Notes: a model not told the origin generated them from the sequence alone. Numbered from the stretch's first letter, positions 43,288-51,601 are shown. The stretch is DNA of 64,000 nucleotides from Pelagibacterium sp. (GCA_002723255.1 PBNW01000016.1:1-64000), one strand, 5' to 3'. Translations and numbers: made by a program.

Positions 43288-43413
43288 CGGGCTAAGACCG
43301 CCCTATGCCTTCCGCTGCGCCTGCGACGGCGCGGCCAAAAAATTGGCCGGGGTCCTCAGCTTCGCTTCGTCCGGTTCTGTCTCACGGCGCGCACCGCAGA
43401 AGGCATGACGGGC
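43253..43413 (+). repeat. 40-bp direct repeat pair at the NUDIX 3' end
   Basis: Copies at 43253-43292 and 43374-43413, differing at about two positions. Both contain GTTCTGTCTCACGGCGCGCA and CGCAGAA-N-GCATGACGGGC. The first copy encodes the C-terminus and stop of the NUDIX gene. Confidence 0.85.
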
Positions 43414-43444
43414 CAGGCTTTTTGCCTCGCGCCGGCGGGCTGGA

Positions 43445-44950
43445 CTAAAGCCCGAAGAGAAGAACCATGCCCCAGAATATGCCCGCGGCGAGCAGCGCGG
43501 CGGCGGGGACGGTGATGACCCAGGCGGCGCCGATGGAGAAGGCGTGCTGGCGGCGGACCAGGTAGCGCCGCTGGCGTTTCTGGTAATTGGCGACGGCCTC
43601 TTCGGCGGTTCTGTTGAGATGGTCGGTGCGCAGGAAGACACCTTCAGGGCTGACGGCCTTGTTGCGGATGTTCTGGTTGGAAAACCCTTCGCGCAGAAAG
43701 CCCACGCCGAATACGGCGCCCACCGCGATATGGGTCGAGGAGACCGGCAGGCCGAGCGCCGAGGCAACCAGCACAGTGGACGCGGCCGAGAGCGCGACGC
43801 AATAGCCGCGGATTTCGTTGAGCTTGGTTATCTTTTCGCCCACGGTGCGGATGAGGCGTGGCCCGAACAGCGCCAGCCCCAGGGCCAGACCCAGCGCGCC
43901 GATGGCCAGCACCCAGATCGGCAGGGAAACCGAACCGCCAACCTCTCCGCCCTGCTGCACGGCCGAAACGATGGCGGCGAGTGGGCCGACGGCGTTGGCC
44001 ACATCGTTGGCCCCATGGGCGAAGGACAGCAGAGCGGTCGCAAAGATCAGGGGCAGGCGAAAGAGCGTTCCGACCTGCTTGTTGGAATTGTCCATACCCG
44101 CGGTGCGCGCCCGCACCCAGGGCTGGGCGGCGAACCAGCCGATACCCCCGGCCAGGAGCCCGATCAGCAGCACGATATGGCCCTCAGGCTTCCAGACGCG
44201 CGAAAGGCCCTTCATGGACATATACATGGCGAAAACGCCGATCATCACCCCCACCAGAACCGGCACCCAGACCCGGGCGGCAACGATTTTTTCCTTTTCG
44301 CGCAGGATGGTGAAGTTGACGATGGTGAGCAGGACCGCAGCCAGCAATCCGCCCATGAGCGGGGAAATCACCCAGCTTGCGGCGATCTTGGCGATGGTGG
44401 GCCAGACGATGGCAGAAAAGCCGGCGGCAGCGACCCCTGCCCCGACGACGCCGCCAACCACCGCATGGGTGGTGGACACCGGAGCGCCGATGATGGTGGC
44501 GAGATTGACCCAGAGCGCCGAGGACAAAAGTGCAGCCATCATGACCATGATGAAAGCGGTGCCGTCGATATGAGCGCCGGGCACGATGATGTCGCGCGAG
44601 ATGGTACTGACCACGTCGCCACCGGCCAGAAGCGCGCCTGCGGCCTCGCAGATGGCCGCGATGGCCAGTGCGCCGGTCATGGTGAGCGCCTTGGACCCGA
44701 CAGCCGGCCCCATGTTGTTGGCCACGTCATTGGCCCCGATATTGAGCGCCATATAGGCGGCGATGACCGTGGCGATGATGACCAGATAGCTCAGGGGACC
44801 CGAGGAAACGGCAAAACTGGCCCAGACGAGGGCGGCGAGCAAAAAGACCAGCGCAATGCCCGGCGCGGCCATGGCGCGTGAGCTGTCGTGGGTCGCCTCA
44901 CGCAACTGCCTGACGCGCTTTAAGTCCTTGTCGATGGCTGGCTTGGCCAT
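43445..44950 (-). CDS. pit: Low-affinity inorganic phosphate transporter (PiT family)
   Basis: 501-aa inner-membrane proton (metal-phosphate) symporter. Two PHO4 repeats carry the diagnostic GANDVANNMGPAVGSKA (N-terminal half) and GANDVANAVGPLAAIV (C-terminal half), with GAPVSTTHAVVGG and GLPVSSTHIAVG as paired motifs. About 11 helices. ATG at 44950. It complements PstSCAB at high phosphate. No Pho box was seen upstream, consistent with constitutive use. No phoU-like pit accessory gene is adjacent. Confidence 0.94.
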   Translation of the reverse strand: MAKPAIDKDLKRVRQLREATHDSSRAMAAPGIALVFLLAALVWASFAVSSGPLSYLVIIATVIAAYMALNIGANDVANNMGPAVGSKALTMTGALAIAAICEAAGALLAGGDVVSTISRDIIVPGAHIDGTAFIMVMMAALLSSALWVNLATIIGAPVSTTHAVVGGVVGAGVAAAGFSAIVWPTIAKIAASWVISPLMGGLLAAVLLTIVNFTILREKEKIVAARVWVPVLVGVMIGVFAMYMSMKGLSRVWKPEGHIVLLIGLLAGGIGWFAAQPWVRARTAGMDNSNKQVGTLFRLPLIFATALLSFAHGANDVANAVGPLAAIVSAVQQGGEVGGSVSLPIWVLAIGALGLALGLALFGPRLIRTVGEKITKLNEIRGYCVALSAASTVLVASALGLPVSSTHIAVGAVFGVGFLREGFSNQNIRNKAVSPEGVFLRTDHLNRTAEEAVANYQKRQRRYLVRRQHAFSIGAAWVITVPAAALLAAGIFWGMVLLFGL

Positions 44951-45162
44951 GGGGCTCCTGGAAGGCTTGTCGGTCTGTTCTGGCCATATCGAACATGGAT
45001 CGGCTTGGCCACAGCGATTGTGACGTTTTCGTCACAAAAGGCGCCCGTTGAGGTCTGTTTTACCGCGTCTGCGCAAAACCGCCACACCCGTTAGCAATTG
45101 TCTGGTCGTAAGCCCTCAATTGGGTTTACCATTTGGCCCGAAACGGAGGGCGCCGAGCCTTA

Positions 45163-45762
45163 ATGGACACCAGACGCAAGAAGGACTGGCAGACGCGGCT
45201 GCGGAATGCGGTCTGGCCCCGCATGGGGATCAGGCGGTATCTGACCTATCTGCAAAAGCGCGTGCTGCGGCTGACGGCGAGCCCGCACGCCATCGCGGCA
45301 GGCGTTGCCTCGGGCGCGGCGGTGTCGGTGTTTCCGCTGATCGGGGTGCATTTCTTTCTGGGCTTCATTCTGGCGTTCGTGACGCGCGGCAACATGCTGG
45401 CTGCGGCGATCGGCACCGCCTGGGGCAATCCCATCACCTTCCCGCTGTTTTTTTCGCTCAGCTTTCAATTCGGTTCCGCGATCCGGGCAGCGCTGTTTCC
45501 CGACGATCCGGCCACCGTGATGCGTCACGCGGACACCACGGCGCTTTCGGGCGGGCTGTTCTCGCTCGATCTGGGGGCCATTCTACCGCTGTTCCAAACC
45601 ATGATGATCGGCGCGCTGCCGATTGCGCTATTTTGCTGGGTGTTCTTTTACGTGATCGTGCGCGGGCTGGTGAGCGGGTTCCAGCGGGCGCGCAAAGCCC
45701 GGCTGGAGCGGCGGCGGGCACGGCAGGGCCAGACCTCGCCGCGCAACGCGGTGCGGGGCTGA
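45163..45762 (+). CDS. DUF2062 family membrane protein
   Basis: 199-aa inner-membrane protein with DUF2062 hallmarks: SPHAIAAGVASGAAVSVFPLIGVHFFL near residue 45 and RGNMLAAAIGTAWGNPITFPLFF. It has three or four helices and a basic C-terminal tail (RARKARLERRRARQG). ATG at 45163 follows a GGAGGG stretch. Function unknown; often near envelope or housekeeping genes. The next gene starts 26 bp downstream and may be cotranscribed. Confidence 0.86.
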   Translation: MDTRRKKDWQTRLRNAVWPRMGIRRYLTYLQKRVLRLTASPHAIAAGVASGAAVSVFPLIGVHFFLGFILAFVTRGNMLAAAIGTAWGNPITFPLFFSLSFQFGSAIRAALFPDDPATVMRHADTTALSGGLFSLDLGAILPLFQTMMIGALPIALFCWVFFYVIVRGLVSGFQRARKARLERRRARQGQTSPRNAVRG

Positions 45763-45788
45763 TTTTCAAGACATGGAGAGAAGATAGA

Positions 45789-46205
45789 GTGACTCAATCG
45801 GTTTTTCACCTCGCCTATCACGTGACCGACCTGGACGCGGCGCGGCGATTTTACGGCGGCGTGCTGGGATGCGCCGAGGGGCGCTCAACCGAAACCTGGG
45901 TCGATTTCGATTTTTTCGGGCATCAGATTTCGCTGCATCTGGGCGAGCCGTTCAAAACGACCCGCACCGGCAAGGTGGGCGATCATATGGTGATGATGCC
46001 GCATCTGGGCGTGGTCCTTCCGCTCGAAGACTGGAAGGCACTGGCCAATCGCCTCGAGGGCGCGGGGATTGCGTTCGACATTCCCCCGGTTGTGCGGTTC
46101 GAGGGTGAACCGGGCGAACAGCGGACCATGTTTTTTACCGACCCGTCGGGCAATCCGATCGAGGTAAAGGGCTTTGCAGACTTTGCCGGGGTGTTTGCCA
46201 AGTAG
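45789..46205 (+). CDS. VOC superfamily (glyoxalase-like) protein
   Basis: 138-aa single VOC module with paired beta-alpha-beta-beta-beta repeats: FHLAYHVTDLDAARRFYGGVLGC at the N-terminus and MFFTDPSGNPIEVKGF near the C-terminus. Metal ligand candidates are His (FHLAYHV), Glu/His in the middle (QISLHLGEP) and Glu (PIEVKG). The GTG at 45789 starts exactly at the domain with GGAGAG upstream. Likely a dioxygenase- or lyase-type enzyme; substrate unknown. It ends 2 bp before the convergent pcaQ stop. Confidence 0.88.
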   Translation: MTQSVFHLAYHVTDLDAARRFYGGVLGCAEGRSTETWVDFDFFGHQISLHLGEPFKTTRTGKVGDHMVMMPHLGVVLPLEDWKALANRLEGAGIAFDIPPVVRFEGEPGEQRTMFFTDPSGNPIEVKGFADFAGVFAK

Positions 46206-46207
46206 TT

Positions 46208-47125
46208 CTATCGTCGGCTGACCACCTCGCGAACCGCGGCAATGAAGGCAGTTGTGGGCAGGTCGAGATCGGCGCCGGCGCGGGTGGTGATGCCGATGGC
46301 GCCGTAGCTGGCGGACATATCGACATCAAGGGCGGCCAGCGCGCCGCTTTGCAGATCGGCGGCGACCACCGATCGGGAGATGAACCAGACCGCATCACCA
46401 AGGAGCGCATAGGCGCGGCCGAACGAATTGGACACGGTTTCGATTTCGCGCGGCAGGCGCGCGATGCCGGCGGCGAGGAGTACTGTTTCGACGGTCTGGC
46501 GAATGATGGCGCCGCGCGGGGGGACGAGCGCGGGGAAGGGTTCGACCATGCGCAGGGACGGCTCGGGCGCGGCGAGCAGCGGATGGTCGGGACGGACGGC
46601 GATAACCAGGGGTTCTGAATAGAGGTGCTCGAAGGTGAGGCCCGCCATGACGTCCGGCGCGGGCATGCGACCAACCACCAGATCGATGGCGCCGGTGCGC
46701 AGCAGACCGAGAAGATGCGGGCTGGGCCCGCTTTCCACATGCAGGCGGGCGGCGAGCGGACCCAGGGCAAAGCGCGCCACGGCGCGCGGCATCACTCCGA
46801 CCTCGACGGTCGGCAGCGCGCCGAGCCGCACCACGGCATCGGCATGGCTGGCGAGCGATACCGATTCAACGCCTTGGCGCAGGGCAGCGAGGGCAGCATT
46901 GGCGTAGCGCAGGAACAGCGCGCCGTACTCGGTGAGCGCCAGCTTGCGGCGGGAGCGGTCGAACAGGGCGACGCCGAGAATATCCTCGAGTTCGGCCAGC
47001 GATTTGGAAATGGCGGGCTGGGACAGGCCCAGCGCCTCGGCGGCGGGTACGACGCCGCCATGCCTATCGGTTTCGACAAAGCAGGAGAGATGGCGGAGTT
47101 TTATGCGGGGGTCGAGGTTCGGCAT
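46208..47125 (-). CDS. pcaQ: LysR family regulator PcaQ
   Basis: 305-aa LTTR matching PcaQ: LRHLSCFVETDRHGGVVPAAEALGLSQPAISKSLAELEDILG (HTH, residues about 10-55) and an effector domain at 95-300. PcaQ activates beta-ketoadipate-pathway genes in rhizobia and Agrobacterium. Here it is divergent from pcaIJF with about 110 bp between. An AT-rich dyad GATATA/TATATC lies directly upstream of its start. In other rhizobia PcaQ usually controls pcaDCHGB, which is absent from this window, so the link to pcaIJF is by position. Confidence 0.88.
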   Translation of the reverse strand: MPNLDPRIKLRHLSCFVETDRHGGVVPAAEALGLSQPAISKSLAELEDILGVALFDRSRRKLALTEYGALFLRYANAALAALRQGVESVSLASHADAVVRLGALPTVEVGVMPRAVARFALGPLAARLHVESGPSPHLLGLLRTGAIDLVVGRMPAPDVMAGLTFEHLYSEPLVIAVRPDHPLLAAPEPSLRMVEPFPALVPPRGAIIRQTVETVLLAAGIARLPREIETVSNSFGRAYALLGDAVWFISRSVVAADLQSGALAALDVDMSASYGAIGITTRAGADLDLPTTAFIAAVREVVSRR

Positions 47126-47128
47126 ACC

Positions 47129-47151
47129 GATATATTCTATATGGTTATATC
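47129..47151. promoter_or_regulatory. Candidate PcaQ operator
   Basis: GATATA-N11-TATATC dyad in an AT-rich patch that includes ATAACC on the minus strand (the half site reported for PcaQ). It lies 4 bp from the pcaQ start and about 90 bp from pcaI. Confidence 0.4.
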
Positions 47152-47238
47152 TTTCCCCATATTTATCATTTTACCGCGCCTCGTCGCCAGTGTTTATTGC
47201 GCTTTCGGTTATAGAACTGTTTTCCGGGGTGGAGACCA

Positions 47239-48084
47239 ATGAGCAAAATCATGCCGCTCGAACAGGCGGTGCGCGAGAACCTTAGCGATGGCGATACGGT
47301 CGCGTTTGAAGGGTTTACGCATCTGATCCCGCATGCGGCGGGTCATGAAGCGATCCGGCAGGGGTTCAAGGACCTCACCCTGATCCGCATGACGCCCGAT
47401 ATCGTCTATGACCAGATGATCGGCATGGGCATGGCGAAAAAGGTGATCTTTTCTTATGCTGGCAATCCGGGCGTGGGGCTGTTGCGCCGCATGCGCGATG
47501 CCATCGAGAACCAGTATCCACGCGCCATCGAAACCGTCGAGCACTCGCATGCGGCCATGGCCAACGCCTATGCGGCGGGCGCCGCCGGCCTGCCTTGCGC
47601 GGTGTTTCGCGGCTACAAGGGCGCCGACCTGCCAAAGGTCAATCCCGACATCAAATCGATCACCTGCCCCTATACCGGGGAAGAGTTGGCGACGGTGCCG
47701 GCGCACAACCCGGACGTCGCCTTCATCCATGCCCAAAAGGCCAATGAAAAGGGCGATGTTTTGATCGAGGGCATTGTGGGGGTGCAAAAGGAAGTGGCGC
47801 TGGCGGCGAAAAGGGTCGTGGTGACGGTGGAAGAGATCGTGCCCGATTTTGCCGGCATGCACCCCAACCTCACAGTGCTGCCGCACTGGACGGTGACGGC
47901 GATTGCCAAGGTCAAGGGCGGCGCACACCCTTCCTACACCCATGGCTATTACGCGCGCGACAATGCGGCCTATCTGGCCTGGAACGAGATTTCGGCCGAC
48001 CGCGAGCTGTTTGCCAAATGGATGGACGAGAATGTTCTGAACGCGACGCCCGAGGTGTTCGCCGAGCGTGTGAAGGGGCTTTGA
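47239..48084 (+). CDS. pcaI: 3-oxoadipate CoA-transferase subunit A
   Basis: 281-aa alpha subunit of the succinyl-CoA:3-oxoadipate CoA-transferase (family I, glutaconate-transferase-like length). N-terminal VRENLSDGDTVAFEGFTHLIPHAA, central VKGYKGADLPKVNPDIKS-like CoA-binding region and EEIVPDFAGMHPNL. ATG at 47239. Followed by pcaJ after 2 bp and then pcaF, so the operon converts beta-ketoadipate to beta-ketoadipyl-CoA and then to succinyl-CoA plus acetyl-CoA. Upstream ring-cleavage genes (pcaGH, catA) are not in the window. Confidence 0.92.
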   Translation: MSKIMPLEQAVRENLSDGDTVAFEGFTHLIPHAAGHEAIRQGFKDLTLIRMTPDIVYDQMIGMGMAKKVIFSYAGNPGVGLLRRMRDAIENQYPRAIETVEHSHAAMANAYAAGAAGLPCAVFRGYKGADLPKVNPDIKSITCPYTGEELATVPAHNPDVAFIHAQKANEKGDVLIEGIVGVQKEVALAAKRVVVTVEEIVPDFAGMHPNLTVLPHWTVTAIAKVKGGAHPSYTHGYYARDNAAYLAWNEISADRELFAKWMDENVLNATPEVFAERVKGL

Positions 48085-48086
48085 CG

Positions 48087-48866
48087 ATGAGCGATTTTAC
48101 CCCAACAGAAATGATGACCATTGCCGCCTCGCGGGCACTGTCTTCCAGGGACGTCTGTTTCGTCGGCATCGGCGCGCCGTCTGCGGCGTGCAATGTGGCG
48201 CGGCTGACCCACGCACCCGATATCACGCTGATCTATGAGAGCGGAACCATCGGCACGGCGCCCGATGTGCTGCCGCTTTCGATTGGCGATGGCGAACTGT
48301 GTGAAACCGCCGTCACCACTGTCGCGGTGCCCGAGATGTTTCGCTACTGGCTGCAGGGCGGCAAGATCACCGTGGGGTTTTTGGGCGCGGCGCAGATCGA
48401 CAAGTTCGGCAATATCAACACCACGGTGATCGGTGATTACGACCATCCCAAGGTGCGGCTGCCGGGCGGCGGCGGGGCGCCTGAAATCGCAACCTCATGC
48501 GGCGAGATTTATATTACGCTCAAGCAGGCGACGCGCTCGATGGCGGAAAAGATCGACTTTTTCACATCGTTCGGTCACGGCGAAGGCGGCGACCACCGCG
48601 AGCGGCTGGGGATCAAGACCAAGGGGCCGACGCTTTTGATCACCGATCTGGCGGTCTGGAAGCCCGACACGGTGACCAAGGAATTTACCGTGGTTTCGCT
48701 CCATGAGGGGGTGACGCGAGAGATGGTGCAGGAGACCTGCGGGTGGACGGTGAAGTTTGCCGACAATCTCGAGGTAACCCCTGCCCCGAGCGCGATTGAG
48801 CTTTCGACCCTGCGCGATCTCAACGAACGCACCAAGCGCGCCCATGCGGGCGGAAAGGCAGCGTAA
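48087..48866 (+). CDS. pcaJ: 3-oxoadipate CoA-transferase subunit B
   Basis: 259-aa beta subunit. The catalytic Glu motif region is YESGTIGTAPDVLPLSIGDGEL, with CFVGIGAPSAACNVARLTHAP at the N-terminus and LPGGGGAPEIATSCGEIY in the middle. ATG at 48087 lies 2 bp after the pcaI stop. An in-frame upstream ATG at 48018 inside pcaI would add unlike sequence. The stop is 1 bp before pcaF. Confidence 0.92.
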   Translation: MSDFTPTEMMTIAASRALSSRDVCFVGIGAPSAACNVARLTHAPDITLIYESGTIGTAPDVLPLSIGDGELCETAVTTVAVPEMFRYWLQGGKITVGFLGAAQIDKFGNINTTVIGDYDHPKVRLPGGGGAPEIATSCGEIYITLKQATRSMAEKIDFFTSFGHGEGGDHRERLGIKTKGPTLLITDLAVWKPDTVTKEFTVVSLHEGVTREMVQETCGWTVKFADNLEVTPAPSAIELSTLRDLNERTKRAHAGGKAA

Positions 48867-48867
48867 A

Positions 48868-50073
48868 ATGGCCGAAGCTTACATCTGCGACTATATCCGC
48901 ACACCCATCGGGCGGTTCGGCGGGGCGCTCAGCAAGGTTCGGCCCGACGATCTTGGGGCGCTAGTGCTGAAAACGCTGGTCGAGCGCAATCCGTCAGTCG
49001 ATTTCGAGGCGGTCGAGGACGTGATCTTTGGCAATGCCAACCAGGCGGGCGAAGACAATCGCAATGTGGCGCGCATGAGCCTGCTGCTGGCCGGACTGCC
49101 TGTCACGGTGACCGGGACAACCATCAACCGGCTATGCGGATCCGGGCTCGATGCAGTGCTGACGGCGGCGCGGGCCATCAAGGCGGGCGAAGCGGACTTG
49201 ATGATTGCCGGCGGCACGGAATCGATGAGCCGGGCGCCGTTCGTGATGCCCAAGGCCGAGACGGCGTTTTCGCGCAATGCGGAGATTTATGACACGACCA
49301 TCGGCTGGCGCTTCGTCAATCCGGCGATGAAGGCACAATATGGCGTCGATTCCATGCCCGAGACCGGCGAGAACGTTGCCGAGGATTATCATGTTTCCCG
49401 CCAAGATCAGGACGCCTTTGCGGTGCGCAGCCAGAACAAGGCGGCTGCCGCTCAGGCGAGTGGACGGCTGGCCCAGGAAATCGTTGCGGTGAGCATCCCC
49501 CAGCGCAAGGGCGATCCGGTTGTCGTCGACACCGACGAGCATCCACGCGCCACCACGCTGGAAACGCTGGCCAAGCTGCCAACGCCGTTCAAGAAGGAGG
49601 GCGGCACGGTGACGGCGGGCAATGCGTCCGGCGTCAATGACGGGGCTGCGGCGCTGATCATCGCATCCGAAGCTGCAGTGAAGAAATACGGGCTGACGCC
49701 GATTGCGCGGATCGTGGGCGGTGCGACCGCCGGGGTGCCGCCGCGGGTGATGGGCATCGGGCCCCTGCCCGCTTCGCAAAAGCTGATGGCGCGACTGGGC
49801 CTGGGTGCCGAAGATTTCGATCTCGTCGAACTCAACGAGGCTTTTGCTTCGCAGGGAATTGCCGTGCTGCGCGGGCTGGGGATTGCCGAGGACGCGGACT
49901 TTGTGAACCCCAATGGCGGGGCTATCGCGCTGGGTCATCCGCTGGGCATGTCAGGCGCGCGCATTGCCGGAACGGCTGCTCTGGAGCTGAGCCTTTCGGG
50001 CAAGAAGCGGGCGCTGGTGACGATGTGCATCGGGGTTGGCCAAGGGATCGCGGCGGCGCTGGAGGCGGTTTAG
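48868..50073 (+). CDS. pcaF: 3-oxoadipyl-CoA thiolase
   Basis: 401-aa thiolase cleaving 3-oxoadipyl-CoA to succinyl-CoA and acetyl-CoA. The active-site Cys is in [12 protein letters not shown] (about 88), with [23 protein letters not shown] (His) and CIGVGQG (second Cys) near the C-terminus. The N-terminus [21 protein letters not shown] is typical of PcaF. ATG at 48868 immediately follows the pcaJ stop. Last gene of the operon; a hairpin lies about 30 bp downstream. Confidence 0.94.
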   Translation: MAEAYICDYIRTPIGRFGGALSKVRPDDLGALVLKTLVERNPSVDFEAVEDVIFGNANQAGEDNRNVARMSLLLAGLPVTVTGTTINRLCGSGLDAVLTAARAIKAGEADLMIAGGTESMSRAPFVMPKAETAFSRNAEIYDTTIGWRFVNPAMKAQYGVDSMPETGENVAEDYHVSRQDQDAFAVRSQNKAAAAQASGRLAQEIVAVSIPQRKGDPVVVDTDEHPRATTLETLAKLPTPFKKEGGTVTAGNASGVNDGAAALIIASEAAVKKYGLTPIARIVGGATAGVPPRVMGIGPLPASQKLMARLGLGAEDFDLVELNEAFASQGIAVLRGLGIAEDADFVNPNGGAIALGHPLGMSGARIAGTAALELSLSGKKRALVTMCIGVGQGIAAALEAV

Positions 50074-50103
50074 GCCACGGATTTCGAGGGCCGGACAGTT
50101 TAA

Positions 50104-50143
50104 CAAGGCCTCTTCACCCTGACCGCAGGGTGAGGGGGCCTTG
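50104..50143 (+). terminator. Probable terminator after pcaIJF
   Basis: Nested stem AAGGCC/GGCCTT with inner TCACCCT/AGGGTGA, followed by TTGTCTGTTTTT. Confidence 0.65.
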
Positions 50144-50180
50144 TCTGTTTTTGCGGCAAAACGCCGATTTTACCTCCGCC

Positions 50181-50209
50181 TTGCAATTGGGACGCCGAAC
50201 GCATATATG
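50181..50209 (+). promoter_or_regulatory. Sigma70-like promoter in the pcaF downstream spacer
   Basis: TTGCAA, 17-bp spacer, TATATG. The leader that follows contains a GCGCGA/TCGCGC hairpin with TTTT before the small hypothetical gene at 50385. The rest of this 311-bp spacer shows nothing I recognise. Confidence 0.4.
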
Positions 50210-50384
50210 TCTGCAAGGTTCGATGGCGCGCGATTTGGTTTGTCGCGCTTTTGAAGCGCAACAACAGCAGCGCCCTTTTTCGAGCCAGTTTCTCCAACAA
50301 TCATAAAACCGTAGCAAGGCTGCCCGATAATCGTGGCGCCGCTACAGTTCAGACGAGGCCGTCCAGTGGCGGTCAGAAAGACAT

Positions 50385-50663
50385 ATGAAGACCATAGATT
50401 TCAACGCCGAAGCGTCCCTCTATCTGGGCCGCGACTGGCGGACTGCGCTCGAGCAGGGATCGCGACGATTCCCGAGCGCTGCAAAGGCCATCCGATTTGC
50501 GCTTGAGGAAGTGCCGCCCGTGAGCCTTCACGGTGCGCGCATGATCGTTGAGGGGCGAACCTATTCGCCCCGCGATCTGCAAAAGCTTTACGGTGACCGG
50601 GAATACCCGCTGCACCGCAAGGCCGATCTCGAAGCGATCCTTGTCGAACCCTTCAACGATTAG
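50385..50663 (+). CDS. Hypothetical protein, 92 aa
   Basis: Small soluble protein beginning MKTIDFNAEASLYLGRDWRT, with a mid-region FPSAAKAIRFALEEVPPVSL and a C-terminal YSPRDLQKLYGDREYPL. The phrase resembles small uncharacterised proteins of rhizobia of similar size, but I do not know a named family. ATG at 50385 has a poor ribosome site. A promoter-like element and a hairpin lie 170 bp upstream. No membrane helix or signal peptide. Codon use (GC-rich third positions) matches neighbours, supporting a real gene. Confidence 0.65.
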   Translation: MKTIDFNAEASLYLGRDWRTALEQGSRRFPSAAKAIRFALEEVPPVSLHGARMIVEGRTYSPRDLQKLYGDREYPLHRKADLEAILVEPFND

Positions 50664-50792
50664 GCTGTCGATTTTGGGGGTGGACGCAAACCCGGCACAC
50701 GGGATCATCCCGGGCCGGCAGGTTGGCGGTCTTATTAGAGACGTTCAGGATTTGATTGACTCAAATCCCTGGCTCCAAGCCCTTGTTCTGTC

Positions 50793-50865
50793 GCGTGTTG
50801 CGAACCGCAAAACCGTTTCCATTTCCGATCGCGTCGAGGACATGCTTTTGCTGGACACGCTCTAG
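50793..50865. repeat. Intergenic inverted repeat, long subtype, copy 2
   Basis: Arms GCGTGT-tgcgaacc-GCAAAA (50793-50812) and TTTTGC-tgg-ACACGC (50846-50860), with the interior CGATCGCGTCGAGGACATGC and trailing TCTAG shared with 18597-18668. The arms have co-varied. Confidence 0.7.
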
Positions 50866-50879
50866 CTAGACGCTGAGTG

Positions 50880-50909
50880 TACTGGACCCCGGCTCAAGGC
50901 CGGGGTGAC
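50880..50909 (+). repeat. REP-like palindrome (copy H)
   Basis: TACTGGACCCCGG, loop CTCAAGG, CCGGGGTGAC, preceded by the box GACGCTGAG. Compensating changes keep the stem paired. Confidence 0.8.
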
Positions 50910-50934
50910 CGGGCGGGACAGAGCTTGAATGATT

Positions 50935-51165
50935 TCAGGCTGTCGTCGTCTTGCGGCGAACAGCGGGCTTTTTCTTGGGGGCGGGCTTTTTGGCCGCCTT
51001 TTCGATGGCGTCGGTGCGCTCTTTTTCGAGCCGCAGGGCCTTGAGGCGCTCGGTCTTGGCGCGTGTGGCGTCCAGCGCGATTTCTTCCTGGCGCAGCGCC
51101 TCTTTCTGGCGCGCTTCCATCTCGGCGTATTTGCGCTGCGGGCTCACCTTGGGCGGAGCTTCCAT
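50935..51165 (-). CDS. Small highly charged helical protein, 76 aa
   Basis: Lys/Glu/Arg-rich sequence predicted as one long helix or coiled coil (KYAEMEARQKEALRQEEIAL, RAKTERLKALRLEKER), ending in a Lys/Pro-rich basic tail (KKPAPKKKPAVRRKTTTA) reminiscent of histone-H1-like or nucleic-acid-binding tails. ATG at 51165 has AGGAGAT upstream. It is downstream of a cold-shock gene on the same strand, after that gene's terminator. I do not know a named family. Possible RNA/DNA-binding accessory protein (inference). Confidence 0.75.
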   Translation of the reverse strand: MEAPPKVSPQRKYAEMEARQKEALRQEEIALDATRAKTERLKALRLEKERTDAIEKAAKKPAPKKKPAVRRKTTTA

Positions 51166-51184
51166 TGAGATATCTCCTGAGATT

Positions 51185-51228
51185 AAAAAAGGCCGCCTTT
51201 GGAGCATACGCTCTAAAGGCGGCCTTTT
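51185..51228. terminator. Terminator after cold-shock gene 1
   Basis: 13-bp stem AAAGGCCGCCTTT/AAAGGCGGCCTTT with an inner GGAGC/GCTCT extension, T-runs on both strands, immediately after the csp stop on the minus strand. Confidence 0.85.
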
Positions 51229-51234
51229 ATGGTA

Positions 51235-51441
51235 TTAGGCAGCCTGGATGTTGATGGCCGACTTGCGTCCGTCGCGGCCGCTTTCGAGCTCGTAGCTCAC
51301 AGCCTGGCCTTCGACCAGCGTCGCCATTCCGGCGCGCTCGACAGCGGAGATGTGCACGAATGCATCTTCGCCGCCCTGATCGGGCTGAATGAAGCCGAAG
51401 CCCTTGGTTGCATTGAAGAACTTTACCTTGCCCGAGATCAT
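51235..51441 (-). CDS. Cold-shock protein (CspA family) 1
   Basis: 68-aa single cold-shock domain, an RNA chaperone. RNP1 is KGFGFIQ and RNP2 VHISAVE, both intact (the usual FVHxS is kept as AFVHIS). The start is ATG at 51441, 6 nt after AAAGGA; a second ATG at 51444 is too close to it. It is about 80% identical to the second copy at 59227. The long leader shares a conserved block with that copy. Confidence 0.95.
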   Translation of the reverse strand: MISGKVKFFNATKGFGFIQPDQGGEDAFVHISAVERAGMATLVEGQAVSYELESGRDGRKSAINIQAA

Positions 51442-51519
51442 CATGGATCCTTTCAGTGGCAGTGGACCCCGACGCGACATGCACCAAGGCCGCCCAAATC
51501 CTTTGAGGATTTGCGGCTC

Positions 51520-51591
51520 AACGTCTAGCAATTGAGGATATCCAAGTATCCGGCGAACCGGGCGATCTGGTAGCCAAGAGCATCCAACGTG
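51520..51591 (-). promoter_or_regulatory. Conserved 5'-leader block of cold-shock gene 1
   Basis: 72-nt segment matching 59488-59560 at 60 positions with one single-base gap, including AGGATATCCAAGT and GGTAGCCAAG. It lies in the csp 5' untranslated region about 80 nt before the start. A strong hairpin CAAATCC/GGATTTG (51496-51514) follows it on the coding side. Probably a cis-acting RNA element. Confidence 0.6.
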
Positions 51592-51601
51592 ATAAAATTA
51601 C

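Noticed and set aside
45048-46205. Apparent 385-codon frame joining a DUF2062 region and the VOC protein
   Set aside because: Only the last 138 codons are in the VOC frame; the first part is the wrong frame of the DUF2062 gene, which has its own intact frame at 45163-45762.
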